A stretch of 36,945 nt of DNA from Candidatus Omnitrophota bacterium (GTDB lineage: Bacteria; Omnitrophota; Gorgyraeia; Duberdicusellales; Duberdicusellaceae): assembly GCA_016932855.1 (NCBI GenBank), contig JAFGCB010000018.1:1-36945 (forward strand), given 5' to 3'. Positions 1 to 8,872 of this stretch are shown one piece after another; within the stretch, counting starts at the first letter, position 1, and every line of letters begins with the position of its first letter. The notes beneath the pieces were generated by a model. It made no database searches, had not been told where the DNA came from, and saw only the letters and a list, made by a program, of their open reading frames with translations. A program made the position numbers and the translations under genes.

Positions 1-92
1 AAGGGCCGGGCATCGTTATTTGTCTTCCCGACACCCCATACGCCACACCCGGCACCCGAAAAGCTATAATCTACAGTGCATTTAGTTTGTAA

Positions 93-2921
93 CTATTTTC
101 CGCAGCACTTCTTATATTTCTTTCCGCTTCCGCAAGGACAAGGATCGTTTCTGCCTATTCTTTTGCCCTGCTCTATAACCTGAGGTTTTATAGGGGATTT
201 TTCTGACTTGTCTTCTTTTAAAGAAGAGTACTGCCGGTGGACAAAATTCTGGGGAATTTGACTAAAAACTCCTTTTACTTTAGGCGCTTCTTTTACTTCG
301 ACTCTGAATATCAAATCCAATATACCCTCTCTTATGGAATCGAGCATATTTAAAAAAGCCTGGTATGATTCGTGCTGGTACTCTTCTATGGGGTTTCTCT
401 GTCCGTAAGACCGCCAGTGAATTCCTTCACGCAAATTATCTAAGACAAGAAGGTGCTCTTTCCAGCGGGAATCAATGACCTGTAAAGACACCATCCTCTC
501 CAGAAAACTGATCTTGTCCCGGCCGATTCTCTTTTCTTTTTCCTGGGAATGATTCTTTATAAGCTCGAAGATTGATCCCTCGGCTTCCTCCGGGGATTTT
601 CCGGAAAGAACTTCTTTATCTATATTTATTCCGAATCGAAAATGCATCTCTTGAACAAATCTATCTGTCTCTACATCGATATCCTGGACCTCTCTGGAAA
701 ATAAAGATTCCAGCGATACCCTTAAACTTTCTCGGCACATATCCAGGATTTCCTCTCTTAAGTCTTTTCCCTCCAGGATTTCTCTTCTCCGTTTGTAAAT
801 TACCTCCCGCTGCTTATTCATCACATTATCAAAGTCCAAAAGCTGTTTCCTGATCTCAAAATTATGGCCCTCTACCCTGCGCTGGGCTACTTCGATGGAA
901 CGGGTAACTAATGCATGCTCAATAGGCTGGTCTTCGGGAAGACCGAATCTTTCCATTAAGACCGTAATCCTATCCGAACCGAAAAGCCGCATTAAATCGT
1001 CTTGCAGAGAAATATAAAACCGAGATGAGCCCGGATCGCCCTGGCGTCCGGCGCGACCCCGTAATTGGTTGTCGATCCTGCGGGCCTCATGCCTTTCCGT
1101 TCCTATTACATGAAGGCCTCCTAATCCTACCACCTTATCGTGGGCCTCTTGAAAGTTTTTCTTATACTCTTGAATCAAACGCCCGAATTCTCTCTCGTAA
1201 TCCTCGCTGGAAGGATCAAGGTTTCTCTGCTTTAAAAGGCTCTTCACCAAGTGTTCGGCATTTCCTCCCAAAATTATATCTGTACCCCGTCCGGCCATAT
1301 TGGTAGCTATAGTCACCTGGCCAGGTCTTCCGGCCTGGGCTACAATATGAGCCTCCTTCTCGTGATACTTAGCGTTAAGAACCTGGTGGGCTATTCCTTT
1401 CTGTTTCAGCATAAACGAAAGTTTCTCTGAATTCTCTATGGAAGTAGTGCCTACCAGCACCGGCCGGCCTAGATTATAAAGCTCTTCTATCTCTCTTACT
1501 ACGGCGTTAAACTTTCCTTCTTCGGTCTTATAGATCTGATCGGCAAAGCTGCTCCTGCGCAAAGGTTTGTTGGTGGCAAGAGCGACTACATCTAAATTAT
1601 ATATATGCTTAAACTCCTGGGCTTCGGTATAAGCGGTTCCGGTCATGCCGGCCAGCTTATCGTACATCTTAAAATAGTTCTGCAAAGTTATAGTAGCCAG
1701 GGTCTGAGATTCCTCTTGGATCTTTAACCGCTCTTTGGCCTCTATTGCCTGGTGAAGCCCATCTGACCAGCGCCGGCCGGGCATAAGACGCCCGGTGAAT
1801 TCATCAACTATTATTACCCTGTTGTCCTTTACGATGTAATCCTTTTCTATCCTGAAAAATTCCTTAGCTCTTAAAGCCTGTCGTATATGATGAGGCCACT
1901 CGCTGGAAATATCATCGTAAAGATTATCCAAACCCAAAGCCTCTTCGCATTTCTTAAGGCCCCTGTCAGTGATAGTGACCGTGTGGGATTTCTCGTCAGC
2001 CAAATAATCAAAACCTTCCCCTAAATCTATGCCCTTATGTTTTGCCTCTATTTCGTCTTTTTCAAGGATTCTTCTTCCTTTAAGACTTCTTGATACCTTC
2101 TCGGCAATATAGTATTTATCGGTCGAATCTTGCGTCGGCCCGGAAATAATAAGAGGGGTGCGCGCCTCATCTATTAATATAGAATCTACTTCATCGACGA
2201 TTGCGTAGAAATGCTCGCCTTGGACCATAGCCTCTGTCTGCAAGACCATATTGTCGCGTAAATAATCAAAACCGAATTCGTTATTGGTGCCGTAAGTAAT
2301 GTCGCAGCTGTAAGAGGCTCTCCTTTGAGAAGGACTCATATCCTGCTGAATAACTCCCACGCTTAATCCCAGAAACTCATATATGGGACCCATCCATTCC
2401 CGGTCGCGTTTTGCTAAATAATCATTGACCGTCACTATATGGACGCCCCTGCCCGCAAGGGCGTTAAGGTAAGCGGGTAAAGTCGCTACCAGAGTCTTTC
2501 CTTCGCCGGTCGCCATTTCAGCAATGCCGCATTTATGCAAAACTATTCCTCCTAATATCTGCACGTCAAAATGCCTCATCCCCACTGTCCGGCGGGCAGC
2601 CTCTCTTGCCAAAGAAAAAGCCTCCGGTAAAATATCTTCGAGGGCCTTCTCTATAGCTTTAAACCTCCGCTCCTTATCGTCTATGTTGCCTGTCTTATCA
2701 AAGACAAGCTGCCGAAATTCTTGTGTTTTATCCTTAAAATAATCGTCCCCTTTTCCCTGTAAATCTTTTTCCTTGGAATTTATCAAAGAAACTATGCTTG
2801 AATACTTCACTATCTGAGAGGCTGAAGGAGTGGGAATCTCAAAGTTTAATTTTATGTCTACCTCCGGACGCAGTTTATTTATTTTTTTCTGGTAAGAATT
2901 TATAAAGTATTTTTTAAACAT
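93..2921 (-). CDS. secA: SecA, preprotein translocase ATPase
   Basis: ATP-driven motor that pushes unfolded preproteins through SecYEG at the inner membrane. The 942-residue protein has Walker A GEGKT at about 139-143, the Walker B/DEVD stretch in DEVDSILIDEARTPL, the GRAGRQGDPGSS helicase motif of NBD2, and a C-terminal zinc-binding SEC-C motif (CPCGSGKKYKKCC) that usually contacts SecB or ribosomes. Length is slightly above the family norm because of extra residues near 30-65. The ATG start has no strong Shine-Dalgarno, but the N-terminus aligns with the usual SecA start. It is the last gene of a minus-strand series pilT-like > prfB > secA. The roughly 125 bp before it holds an 8-bp inverted repeat and several TATGA-type direct repeats but no clear promoter. 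Identity is very secure. Confidence 0.98.
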   Translation of the reverse strand: MFKKYFINSYQKKINKLRPEVDIKLNFEIPTPSASQIVKYSSIVSLINSKEKDLQGKGDDYFKDKTQEFRQLVFDKTGNIDDKERRFKAIEKALEDILPEAFSLAREAARRTVGMRHFDVQILGGIVLHKCGIAEMATGEGKTLVATLPAYLNALAGRGVHIVTVNDYLAKRDREWMGPIYEFLGLSVGVIQQDMSPSQRRASYSCDITYGTNNEFGFDYLRDNMVLQTEAMVQGEHFYAIVDEVDSILIDEARTPLIISGPTQDSTDKYYIAEKVSRSLKGRRILEKDEIEAKHKGIDLGEGFDYLADEKSHTVTITDRGLKKCEEALGLDNLYDDISSEWPHHIRQALRAKEFFRIEKDYIVKDNRVIIVDEFTGRLMPGRRWSDGLHQAIEAKERLKIQEESQTLATITLQNYFKMYDKLAGMTGTAYTEAQEFKHIYNLDVVALATNKPLRRSSFADQIYKTEEGKFNAVVREIEELYNLGRPVLVGTTSIENSEKLSFMLKQKGIAHQVLNAKYHEKEAHIVAQAGRPGQVTIATNMAGRGTDIILGGNAEHLVKSLLKQRNLDPSSEDYEREFGRLIQEYKKNFQEAHDKVVGLGGLHVIGTERHEARRIDNQLRGRAGRQGDPGSSRFYISLQDDLMRLFGSDRITVLMERFGLPEDQPIEHALVTRSIEVAQRRVEGHNFEIRKQLLDFDNVMNKQREVIYKRRREILEGKDLREEILDMCRESLRVSLESLFSREVQDIDVETDRFVQEMHFRFGINIDKEVLSGKSPEEAEGSIFELIKNHSQEKEKRIGRDKISFLERMVSLQVIDSRWKEHLLVLDNLREGIHWRSYGQRNPIEEYQHESYQAFLNMLDSIREGILDLIFRVEVKEAPKVKGVFSQIPQNFVHRQYSSLKEDKSEKSPIKPQVIEQGKRIGRNDPCPCGSGKKYKKCCGK

Positions 2922-3048
2922 ATTGCTTTCACGAATCTAGGTTAAGTAAATAATGCCGAGCGCTATATATCATACCATTGTCATACAACCGTCATACATA
3001 GCCATACAATTGTTTGACTATTGTATGACTTTTTCTTTAATTCGTAAT

Positions 3049-4138
3049 TTATTTTGCAAGTATTCTTAAGTATGCTTCCATAAAGCCGTTAAGATCTCCG
3101 TCTAAAACGGCGTTGGCGTTTGAAGTTTGATAATCAGTCCTGTGGTCTTTCACCATAAGATAAGGATATAACACATAAGAGCGGATTTGGGAACCCCACT
3201 CTATCCTTTTCTTGTCTCCCGAAATCTTCTCCAGCTCTTTTTTCTGTTCTTCTTCAAGTTTTTGATAAAGCCGTGATCTTAAAACCCTCAGGGCAGTCTG
3301 CTTATTTTGATGCTGGGAACGTTCGGACTGGCAAGAAACAATAATTCCTGAAGGAATATGAGTAATCCGGACTGCCGAATCAGTCACATTTACGTGCTGG
3401 CCGCCGCGGCCGGAAGAACGAAAGGTATCAATCTTCAAATCCTCGGGGTTTATTTCTAACTCCACATCTTCACTTATTTCGGGAATCACGTCTACCGAAG
3501 CAAAAGAAGTATGCCTTCTTTTATTGGAATCGAAAGGAGAAATCCTTACTAACCTGTGAACGCCTCTCTCGGCTTTAAGATACCCGTAGGCGTAGAGACC
3601 GCGGATAATAAAAGTAACATTTTTAATGCCGGCCTCCTCTGCCTCAAGGATGTCCACCAGCTCCAGTTTATACTTGCCGGCATCAGCCCAGCGGCCATAC
3701 ATCCTAAAAAGCATATTAGCCCAATCACAAGCCTCGGTACCGCCTGCGCCCGAGTTAATGCTTACAATGGCGTTCTCGCGGTCAAATTTATCGGATAAAA
3801 AAACTTTTATTTCGAATCTTCCAACGTCGCTTCCGATACTCTGCAGCTCCCTAGCTATCTCTTGCTGAAGGCCGGCATCCTGTTCGACGATAGAAATCAA
3901 CTCCCCGGCGTCGTTTACTCTTTTATTAAGCTCTGACCAGGTCTGAAATTTATCTTTTAAATCCTTAAGTTCGCTTATCACCTTCTGGCTCAAGGCCTGA
4001 TTATCCCAAAATTCAGGCACGCCCATCCGGATTTCAAGCTCTCCTATCTTTTCCTTAAGAGTTGTTACGTCAAAGATAGTCCCCTAGTTCTTTTATCTTT
4101 TCCTGAAGTTCCTGCTGAGCTCTTATTAAATCTCTCAT
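3049..4138 (-). CDS. prfB: Peptide chain release factor 2 with programmed +1 frameshift
   Basis: Class I release factor recognising UGA/UAA stop codons. The zero-frame start is the ATG at 4138, behind a GGGAGG Shine-Dalgarno. About 22 codons later an in-frame TGA (4070-4072) directly follows CTT, and an internal Shine-Dalgarno-like AGGGG lies just upstream. This is the classic autoregulatory +1 slip site CTT-TGA-C. After the slip the frame reads DVTTLKEKIGELEIRMGVPEFW and on into the main body. The body carries the SPF codon-recognition tripeptide (SPFDSNKRR) and the catalytic GGQ (SGRGGQHVN). Total product is about 362 residues, normal for RF2. Gene callers that ignore the slip will start it falsely at 4026. 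It sits between the pilT-like gene and secA on the same strand. Confidence 0.97.
4070..4090 (-). promoter_or_regulatory. prfB: prfB programmed +1 frameshift site
   Basis: On the minus strand AGGGGACTATCTTTGAC places an SD-like AGGGG upstream of CTT followed by an in-frame TGA. This matches the well-known RF2 autoregulation site: low RF2 lets the ribosome slip from CTT to TTT and continue. The downstream +1 frame is open for more than 320 codons, so the slip is required for the full protein. Confidence 0.95.
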
Positions 4139-4191
4139 AAATAACCTCCCTTGGGTTTTAATCCTCCGGCCGCAACTAAACAGTGTGTAAT

Positions 4192-5262
4192 TTAAGAATC
4201 GCCCAGGTTTTGAAGCCTAAGCCTTAATTCTTCCTTCTTATCCGAAGTGCTTATGGCAACTTCTGAATGTATCTTTCCTTCTCTTACGAGTTTTATGAGG
4301 CATTGTTCAAAGCTCATCATGCCGTAAATCTCCCCTTCCTCCATATAGCGGGGTATTTCCCAAATCTTAGATTCCCTGATTAAACGGGAAACCGTGGGAC
4401 TTAAAACCATTATCTCATAGGAGGGAACAAGACCTTTTCCCTCCTTTCTGGGTATAAGCCTCACCGAAACCACTCCTTTTAGAATCTGGGACAGCTGCAT
4501 TAAAACCTGAGTGTGCTGGTGAGTCGGGAAAAAACTAATAATCCTTTCTACTGTCTGGGGAGCATTGACGGTATGCAGGGTCGAAAAGACTAAAACTCCT
4601 GTCTCAGCAGCCTCAAGAGCCGCCCGCATTGTTTCTTCGTCTCTTATGTTACCGATAAAGATTACGTCCGGCGAATGCAAGGCAAATTGTCTTAAGGCGG
4701 CCGAATAAGTCTCTACGTCTTTTCCTATCTCTCTCTGGTTGATAATCGATTCCTTATCGGTAAAGGTGAACTCTATAGGGTCTTCAATGGAAAGCACATG
4801 AAATCTAAAATTTTTGTTTATATGTTCTATCATGGAAGCGATGGCGGTGGATTTACCGCTGCCGGTAGTCCCGGTTAAAAGTATAAGGCCTCTTTTCTCC
4901 TTGCATAAAGACTTAAGCACATTTCCGGGAAGATTCAGATACTCGAAATCCTGTATTCTTAAGTCTATCTTTCTTATAACTAAGGCTAAAGAATTCCTCT
5001 GATAAAATACGCTTACCCTCATCCGCCAATTTTCTTTAAAGTAAAAAGCTCCTTCGTAGTTTTTTCTGGCATAGAGAGTCTCAAGGCTCTCGGGCGGGAC
5101 TATCTCTTTAACAATCTTAAACATATGTTCGGCGGTTATGATATTTTCATCGATGGTGATTATGTCGCCGAATAAACGTAATTTGGAAACCGATCCGGCC
5201 CGCAAAAACAAGTCAGAGCCTCCCAGCTCTATCATCTTTTCTATTTGCTTATCGATTAACAT
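4192..5262 (-). CDS. PilT-like type IV pilus ATPase with altered Walker B
   Basis: Hexameric secretion-ATPase family, PilT branch, which normally powers pilus retraction at the inner membrane. I choose the ATG at 5262 because AAGGAGG lies just upstream; the longer frame from a TTG at 5280 would start inside that ribosome site. The protein of about 356 residues has Walker A GTTGSGKST (131-139), the Asp box SIEDPIEF and the His-box region VFSTLHTVNAPQTVERI. It ends in the PilT-like segment EIYGMMSFEQCLIKLVREGKI. The Walker B region reads DVIFIGNIRD where PilT proteins normally have G-E-M/I-R-D, so the catalytic glutamate is Asn at about residue 205. It may therefore be a weak or regulatory ATPase, comparable to an accessory PilU-type role. 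A hairpin leader precedes it. No other pil operon genes are adjacent. Confidence 0.88.
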   Translation of the reverse strand: MLIDKQIEKMIELGGSDLFLRAGSVSKLRLFGDIITIDENIITAEHMFKIVKEIVPPESLETLYARKNYEGAFYFKENWRMRVSVFYQRNSLALVIRKIDLRIQDFEYLNLPGNVLKSLCKEKRGLILLTGTTGSGKSTAIASMIEHINKNFRFHVLSIEDPIEFTFTDKESIINQREIGKDVETYSAALRQFALHSPDVIFIGNIRDEETMRAALEAAETGVLVFSTLHTVNAPQTVERIISFFPTHQHTQVLMQLSQILKGVVSVRLIPRKEGKGLVPSYEIMVLSPTVSRLIRESKIWEIPRYMEEGEIYGMMSFEQCLIKLVREGKIHSEVAISTSDKKEELRLRLQNLGDS

Positions 5263-5282
5263 ATATAAACCCTCCTTCAATG

Positions 5283-5307
5283 AGCCCGAACCCTAAAAGG
5301 GCGGGCT
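5283..5307 (-). promoter_or_regulatory. Hairpin leader in front of pilT-like gene
   Basis: Inverted repeat AGCCCG / CGGGCT with an inner CCCT / AGGG stem and a 3-nt loop. On the minus strand it lies between the ogt-like stop codon and the pilT-like ribosome site, and is followed by CATTGAAGGAGG rather than by a T-run. It is therefore more likely a translation-control or processing element than a terminator. A closely similar element lies in front of the DUF1302 barrel gene near 23602-23626. Confidence 0.6.
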
Positions 5308-5317
5308 TAGACCTCAT

Positions 5318-5629
5318 TTATTCTATCATATCCTTTATCTTTTTCTCTAGGTTTATTAATTTTCTTTTACGGCTTTTGCCTGAGGAATAGTTGCCGATAT
5401 CGCCGCAATTTTTTACCACCCTATGACAGGGTATTGTCACAGGAAAAGGATTTTTCTTTAGGGCCGTTCCTACAGCCCGGAAAGCTCTGGGCTTTGCTAT
5501 TCTTTGAGCAACCCACTTGTAGCTGCGCACCTGGCCCAAGGGTATTTTCATAATACACCTATAAACGCTCTTTTCAAATTCAGTAAAACCCTTAACCTCT
5601 TCTTTTGCGCCTTTTCTTGATTTAGCCAT
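5318..5629 (-). CDS. Ogt/MGMT-type DNA alkyltransferase domain protein
   Basis: A small protein of 103 residues made only of the C-terminal DNA-binding and active-site domain of O6-alkylguanine-DNA alkyltransferases. Visible are the wing and helix region FRAVGTALKKNPFPVTIPCHRVV and the active-site IPCHRV with its acceptor cysteine. The Cys is present, which argues for real transfer activity rather than an alkyltransferase-like (ATL) protein, where Trp usually replaces it. The Ada-like N-terminal RNase H-like domain is missing. It starts 16 bp after the uvrC stop, so the two repair genes probably form one transcript (murJ > uvrC > ogt-like). No clear Shine-Dalgarno is seen, so coupling to uvrC translation is plausible. 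Confidence 0.88.
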   Translation of the reverse strand: MAKSRKGAKEEVKGFTEFEKSVYRCIMKIPLGQVRSYKWVAQRIAKPRAFRAVGTALKKNPFPVTIPCHRVVKNCGDIGNYSSGKSRKRKLINLEKKIKDMIE

Positions 5630-5645
5630 CTATTTTTTTAATTTT

Positions 5646-6899
5646 TTATTTTCCGTAGGTTGCCTTTCTTCTCAAAAATAAATGATACTTATGGGCGAAC
5701 CTGTGGGCTTCATCTCGTAATCTCTGAATAATCCGCAGAGCCAAAGAAGATACAGGCAGCTTAAGGGATGTCGGCGTATAAGGAAACCACACTTCTTCGT
5801 TCTTCTTGGAAATCCCGATTACTGCTATATCCAATTTATACCTGCCCATCACATCTTTAGCGGCGTTAACTTGGGGCAGGCCTCCGTCAATAATGACCAG
5901 ATCGGAAAAAATCTTATTTTGCGACAAAAGGCTTTTTATCCGTCTGTCTACTACCTCCGAAAGTCTTGTTACATCATCCTTCGCTTTACCCTTTATCTTA
6001 TAACGCCTGTATTCGGACTTAAGAGGCACACCTTCCTCAAATACCACTACCGAACCGGTTGCCTGCCGGTCCTGAATATTGGAAATATCTATGGCTTCTA
6101 TCCTGCGGGGCATTCTTGCAAGGCCCAAAGAACTTTTAAGGCAAACCAATTGGCTGTACTCTCTTTTTATGCCGTACAAGCTGGATACAGCGGTAAGTTT
6201 ATCTCTCAGAAGAGAGGCTTGCTCAAACTTAAGCCTCTCCGAAGCCCGGTTCATTTTTCTTCTTAAAAGATCCAATAAATCCTTGCGCTTTCCCTCCAGT
6301 ATTAAAAAAATCATTCTGATGACCTTCGCGTAATCTCTCTTGGAGATTCTTCCGATGCATGGCCCTGGGCATAATGATATATGAAAATAGAGGCATTCTT
6401 TCTTAGGCATTATCTTGCAGGTCCTGAAAGGAAAAGTCTTGCGGATAAGCTCCAAAGCTTCGTTTAAAGGCTTTGCTTGAGGATAGGGCCCGAAGTACAA
6501 AAAATCCTTTTTTCGCTTACGGGTTATGGCAAGACGCGGAAAATCGTCGCGGCTTATTTCTATAAAAGGAAAATTCTTATCGTCTCTAAGATCGATGTTG
6601 TACTTGGGCCTTGCTTCTTTTATTAAAGAATTCTCTAGAAGCAAGGCTTTTGCCTCGGACTCGCAAACAATAATATCAAAATCAGCTATGTCCTTAAGAA
6701 GCAGTTCCTTATTGGGCGCGAATACCCCTCTATGGAAATAACTTCCTACCCGCTTTTTTAAAGATGAGGCTTTTCCCACATAGAGAACCTTGCCTTCTTC
6801 ATCCTTCATAATATATACGCCGGGAAGGTCGGGAAGGCTTTTTGTTTTTTTTACAGCCGAATTTTCTTTCGCCCTTATTATCTTTCTCTTCTCAGCCAT
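5646..6899 (-). CDS. uvrC: UvrC, excinuclease subunit C, short form without HhH tail
   Basis: Makes the dual incisions in nucleotide-excision repair together with UvrA and UvrB. In order: GIY-YIG nuclease domain (about 22-100; LPDLPGVYIMKDEEGKVLYVGK), a Cys-rich middle segment (KECLYFHISLCPGPC), a UVR motif that binds UvrB (about 205-235), and the RNase H-like endonuclease domain (about 260-410) with AIDIS, VIIDGG and RDEAHRFA supplying the acidic and His residues. The product stops at 417 residues right after that domain, where family members normally continue with a tandem helix-hairpin-helix for a total near 600. No frameshift is apparent: the stop is clean and the next gene begins 16 bp later. 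Its start overlaps the murJ 3' end by 22 bp. Confidence 0.93.
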   Translation of the reverse strand: MAEKRKIIRAKENSAVKKTKSLPDLPGVYIMKDEEGKVLYVGKASSLKKRVGSYFHRGVFAPNKELLLKDIADFDIIVCESEAKALLLENSLIKEARPKYNIDLRDDKNFPFIEISRDDFPRLAITRKRKKDFLYFGPYPQAKPLNEALELIRKTFPFRTCKIMPKKECLYFHISLCPGPCIGRISKRDYAKVIRMIFLILEGKRKDLLDLLRRKMNRASERLKFEQASLLRDKLTAVSSLYGIKREYSQLVCLKSSLGLARMPRRIEAIDISNIQDRQATGSVVVFEEGVPLKSEYRRYKIKGKAKDDVTRLSEVVDRRIKSLLSQNKIFSDLVIIDGGLPQVNAAKDVMGRYKLDIAVIGISKKNEEVWFPYTPTSLKLPVSSLALRIIQRLRDEAHRFAHKYHLFLRRKATYGK

Positions 6900-8437
6900 T
6901 TCACAATTTGCCTGGCTTGCTCTACCCTGAAAATAAAACTGCTTATAAAGAAAACTAAGGACCCTAAAGCTATGGCTAAAATCAATCTCAGTATTTTAGC
7001 CTCCACAATCATCTTATTCCAAGCCAAAACAACAGCCAAGCCCATAAACAGGCTTGAAGCTAATATTTTAAAAAAATTTGCCCACATTTTTTGATCGGCA
7101 AACCCCTTGAGGCGGCGGTTCAATATATTATAAAGAACTATGAAATTAAATCCCGCGGCTATACTGCTTGCTAAAGCCAATCCTCCTATCTTCAAAGGCT
7201 TCATGAGAAGTAAGCTTAAGACTATATTAACGCCCAGGGTAAACGTTGCTGTCTTGGCCGGCGTTTTAGTGTCTTGAAGAGAGTAGAAGCAATTCACTAA
7301 AAGCCTTATTCCCCCGAAAAAAAACAGGCCTAAAGAATAAAATAATAAAGCTTTGCTTGTAATCGAAAGTGAATAAGCGTCAAAAGCCCCTCTAAGATAG
7401 ATTACCTCTATTATAGGACTTGATAAAACAGCCAGGCCTACTGAGGCCGGCAACAAAATAAAGGCGATATTGTTAAAGGAAAAAACAAAGGCTGATTTAT
7501 ACTGTGAAAAATCAGCGTTATTTCCAAAAGCCGATAAATCAGGAAGCGCCGCCCGTGAGACAGAAAGTCCGAACACCGCTAGAGGAAACTGAACCAAATT
7601 ATTAGCATAAAAAACCGCTGCCACGCCTCCCGGGCCCACTATCCAAGAAAATGTGGCCAGGGCCCTGTCTATTAATAAATTTAAATGATAAACCGAAACA
7701 CCCCATAGCCTGGGAATAAACAAACTACGCATTTTACCGACTACCGGGTGACTCATAACTATGCGAAGATTAAAATTGAATCTAAAACCGCTCTTAAGCA
7801 AGCTTAAAAGATGACAAAAAAATTGCAAAATTCCCGCCACTAGCACTCCCGCAACCAAGATACCCATGGGGCTGTGAGGGTAAGAAGGGAGCATTAATAA
7901 TATAATTATTAAAATAATATTCAGTATCGCCGGCGAGAAAGAAGGAGCGAAGAACTTCTTGAGTACAAAGAGTATCCCTCCTATAATCGCGCCCAGGCAG
8001 ATAAATAAAAGATAAGGAAAAAGAAAACGCGTAAGCCTTACCGTAAAATAAAACTTTTCGGCGTCCTTTGTAAAACCGAAGGCAATGGCCTTAACCAGAG
8101 GCAAAGAAAGGATAATACCTAGAAATGTAAGCAGCACAAGGAAGAAAAAACCGATAACGATCACGCTGGAGGCTGCATCGTAGAATTCCTTTTTCGGCTT
8201 ATCTTGGGCGTATTCCGAGATAGCCGGAACAACCACCGATTCAGCCACTCCTTCGCCGGCCAGAGCCCGGAACATGTTAGGTATTGAAAAAGCCACAAAA
8301 AAAGACTCTATTTCAGGTCCGGTCCCGAAAAACCTGGCTATTAAAATATTCCGCACAAAACCTAAAATCCTGGAAAGAAGGGTTCCGATAGAAATAATTA
8401 CGGTATTCTTTATTATTTTTCTAAAAATCCTTGACAT
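6878..8437 (-). CDS. murJ: MurJ, lipid II flippase
   Basis: Polytopic inner-membrane protein of the MOP superfamily (MviN/MurJ) that flips lipid II to the periplasm for peptidoglycan synthesis. The 519-residue protein has about 14 hydrophobic segments. The N-terminal sequence LLSRILGFVRNILIARFFG is a hallmark of the family, with the basic and aromatic residues that line the MurJ cavity. The ATG at 8437 has no strong ribosome site. It is divergent from rpsT, with 139 bp between them, and its 3' end overlaps uvrC by 22 bp. The grouping murJ > uvrC > ogt-like suggests one transcript. Confidence 0.95.
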   Translation of the reverse strand: MSRIFRKIIKNTVIISIGTLLSRILGFVRNILIARFFGTGPEIESFFVAFSIPNMFRALAGEGVAESVVVPAISEYAQDKPKKEFYDAASSVIVIGFFFLVLLTFLGIILSLPLVKAIAFGFTKDAEKFYFTVRLTRFLFPYLLFICLGAIIGGILFVLKKFFAPSFSPAILNIILIIILLMLPSYPHSPMGILVAGVLVAGILQFFCHLLSLLKSGFRFNFNLRIVMSHPVVGKMRSLFIPRLWGVSVYHLNLLIDRALATFSWIVGPGGVAAVFYANNLVQFPLAVFGLSVSRAALPDLSAFGNNADFSQYKSAFVFSFNNIAFILLPASVGLAVLSSPIIEVIYLRGAFDAYSLSITSKALLFYSLGLFFFGGIRLLVNCFYSLQDTKTPAKTATFTLGVNIVLSLLLMKPLKIGGLALASSIAAGFNFIVLYNILNRRLKGFADQKMWANFFKILASSLFMGLAVVLAWNKMIVEAKILRLILAIALGSLVFFISSFIFRVEQARQIVKWLRRER

Positions 8438-8459
8438 TATAACGATTATGCCTTATTTT
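8431..8459 (+). promoter_or_regulatory. Candidate sigma-70 promoter for rpsT
   Basis: TTGACA (8431-8436), a 17-bp spacer, then TATTTT (8454-8459), reading toward rpsT with a leader of about 110 nt. It overlaps the first codons of divergent murJ. The -35 is consensus; the -10 is weaker. Confidence 0.5.
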
Positions 8460-8576
8460 ATTGTACAATTGATGTACCTAAGCCTTTACCGCCGGGCCTT
8501 AAGGGCAAATATATAACAGCCCACTATAACAAAAGAGAAAGACGGAAATAATACTTAAACAAAAAGGAGCTTAGCA

Positions 8577-8846
8577 ATGCCTCAAAGAAAATCAGCTCAA
8601 AAAGCATTAAGGGCCGATAAGAAAAGAAGAGAATTTAATCTAGTCTTAAAAAGAAAAATTAAACAGGCTATCAAAAAATACTTAAAGGCTATAAACGCTA
8701 AAGATTTAGATCAAGCAAAACAAAGCCTTCAGATAGTATATAAACAGTTAGATAAAGCTGCCTTTAAAAAGTATATACATAAAAATAACGCCGCCCGGAA
8801 GAAATCCCGCCTTAGCAAAAAACTTAAAGTCCTCAAAAGCTCTTAA
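8577..8846 (+). CDS. rpsT: 30S ribosomal protein S20
   Basis: Primary 16S rRNA-binding protein of the small subunit. The 89-residue, Lys/Arg-rich helical protein shows the typical S20 pattern: start MPQRKSAQKALR, a KRKIKQAIKKYLKAI helix, and KAAFKKYIHKNNAARKKSRL near the end. AAGGAG lies 7 nt before the ATG. It is the only protein gene on the plus strand. Its 3' end converges on holA, and a 9-bp inverted repeat plus T-run forms the likely terminator. The order lptE-holA-rpsT is a familiar bacterial neighbourhood, which supports both calls. Confidence 0.97.
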   Translation: MPQRKSAQKALRADKKRREFNLVLKRKIKQAIKKYLKAINAKDLDQAKQSLQIVYKQLDKAAFKKYIHKNNAARKKSRLSKKLKVLKSS

Positions 8847-8872
8847 GACGACTTTAAGCCTAAATATTTTTT
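8823..8872 (+). terminator. rpsT terminator overlapping the gene end
   Basis: Perfect 9-bp inverted repeat CTTAAAGTC (8823-8831) / GACTTTAAG (8850-8858) with an 18-nt loop. It begins inside the last rpsT codons and is followed by an AT-rich run ending in T6. It sits in the 24-bp convergent gap with holA and could stop transcription from the plus strand. The stem is AT-rich, so its strength is uncertain. Confidence 0.55.

Noticed and set aside
3049..4026. prfB starting at the ATG at 4026
   Set aside because: The conserved frameshift site and the upstream ribosome site show that the real start is 4138 in another frame.
5283..5307. A rho-independent terminator after the ogt-like gene
   Set aside because: The minus-strand sequence after the stem is CATTGAAGGAGG, with no T-run.
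5646..5700. uvrC as a frameshifted pseudogene
   Set aside because: The stop is clean, no HhH-coding sequence is found in other frames downstream, and the catalytic residues are intact.
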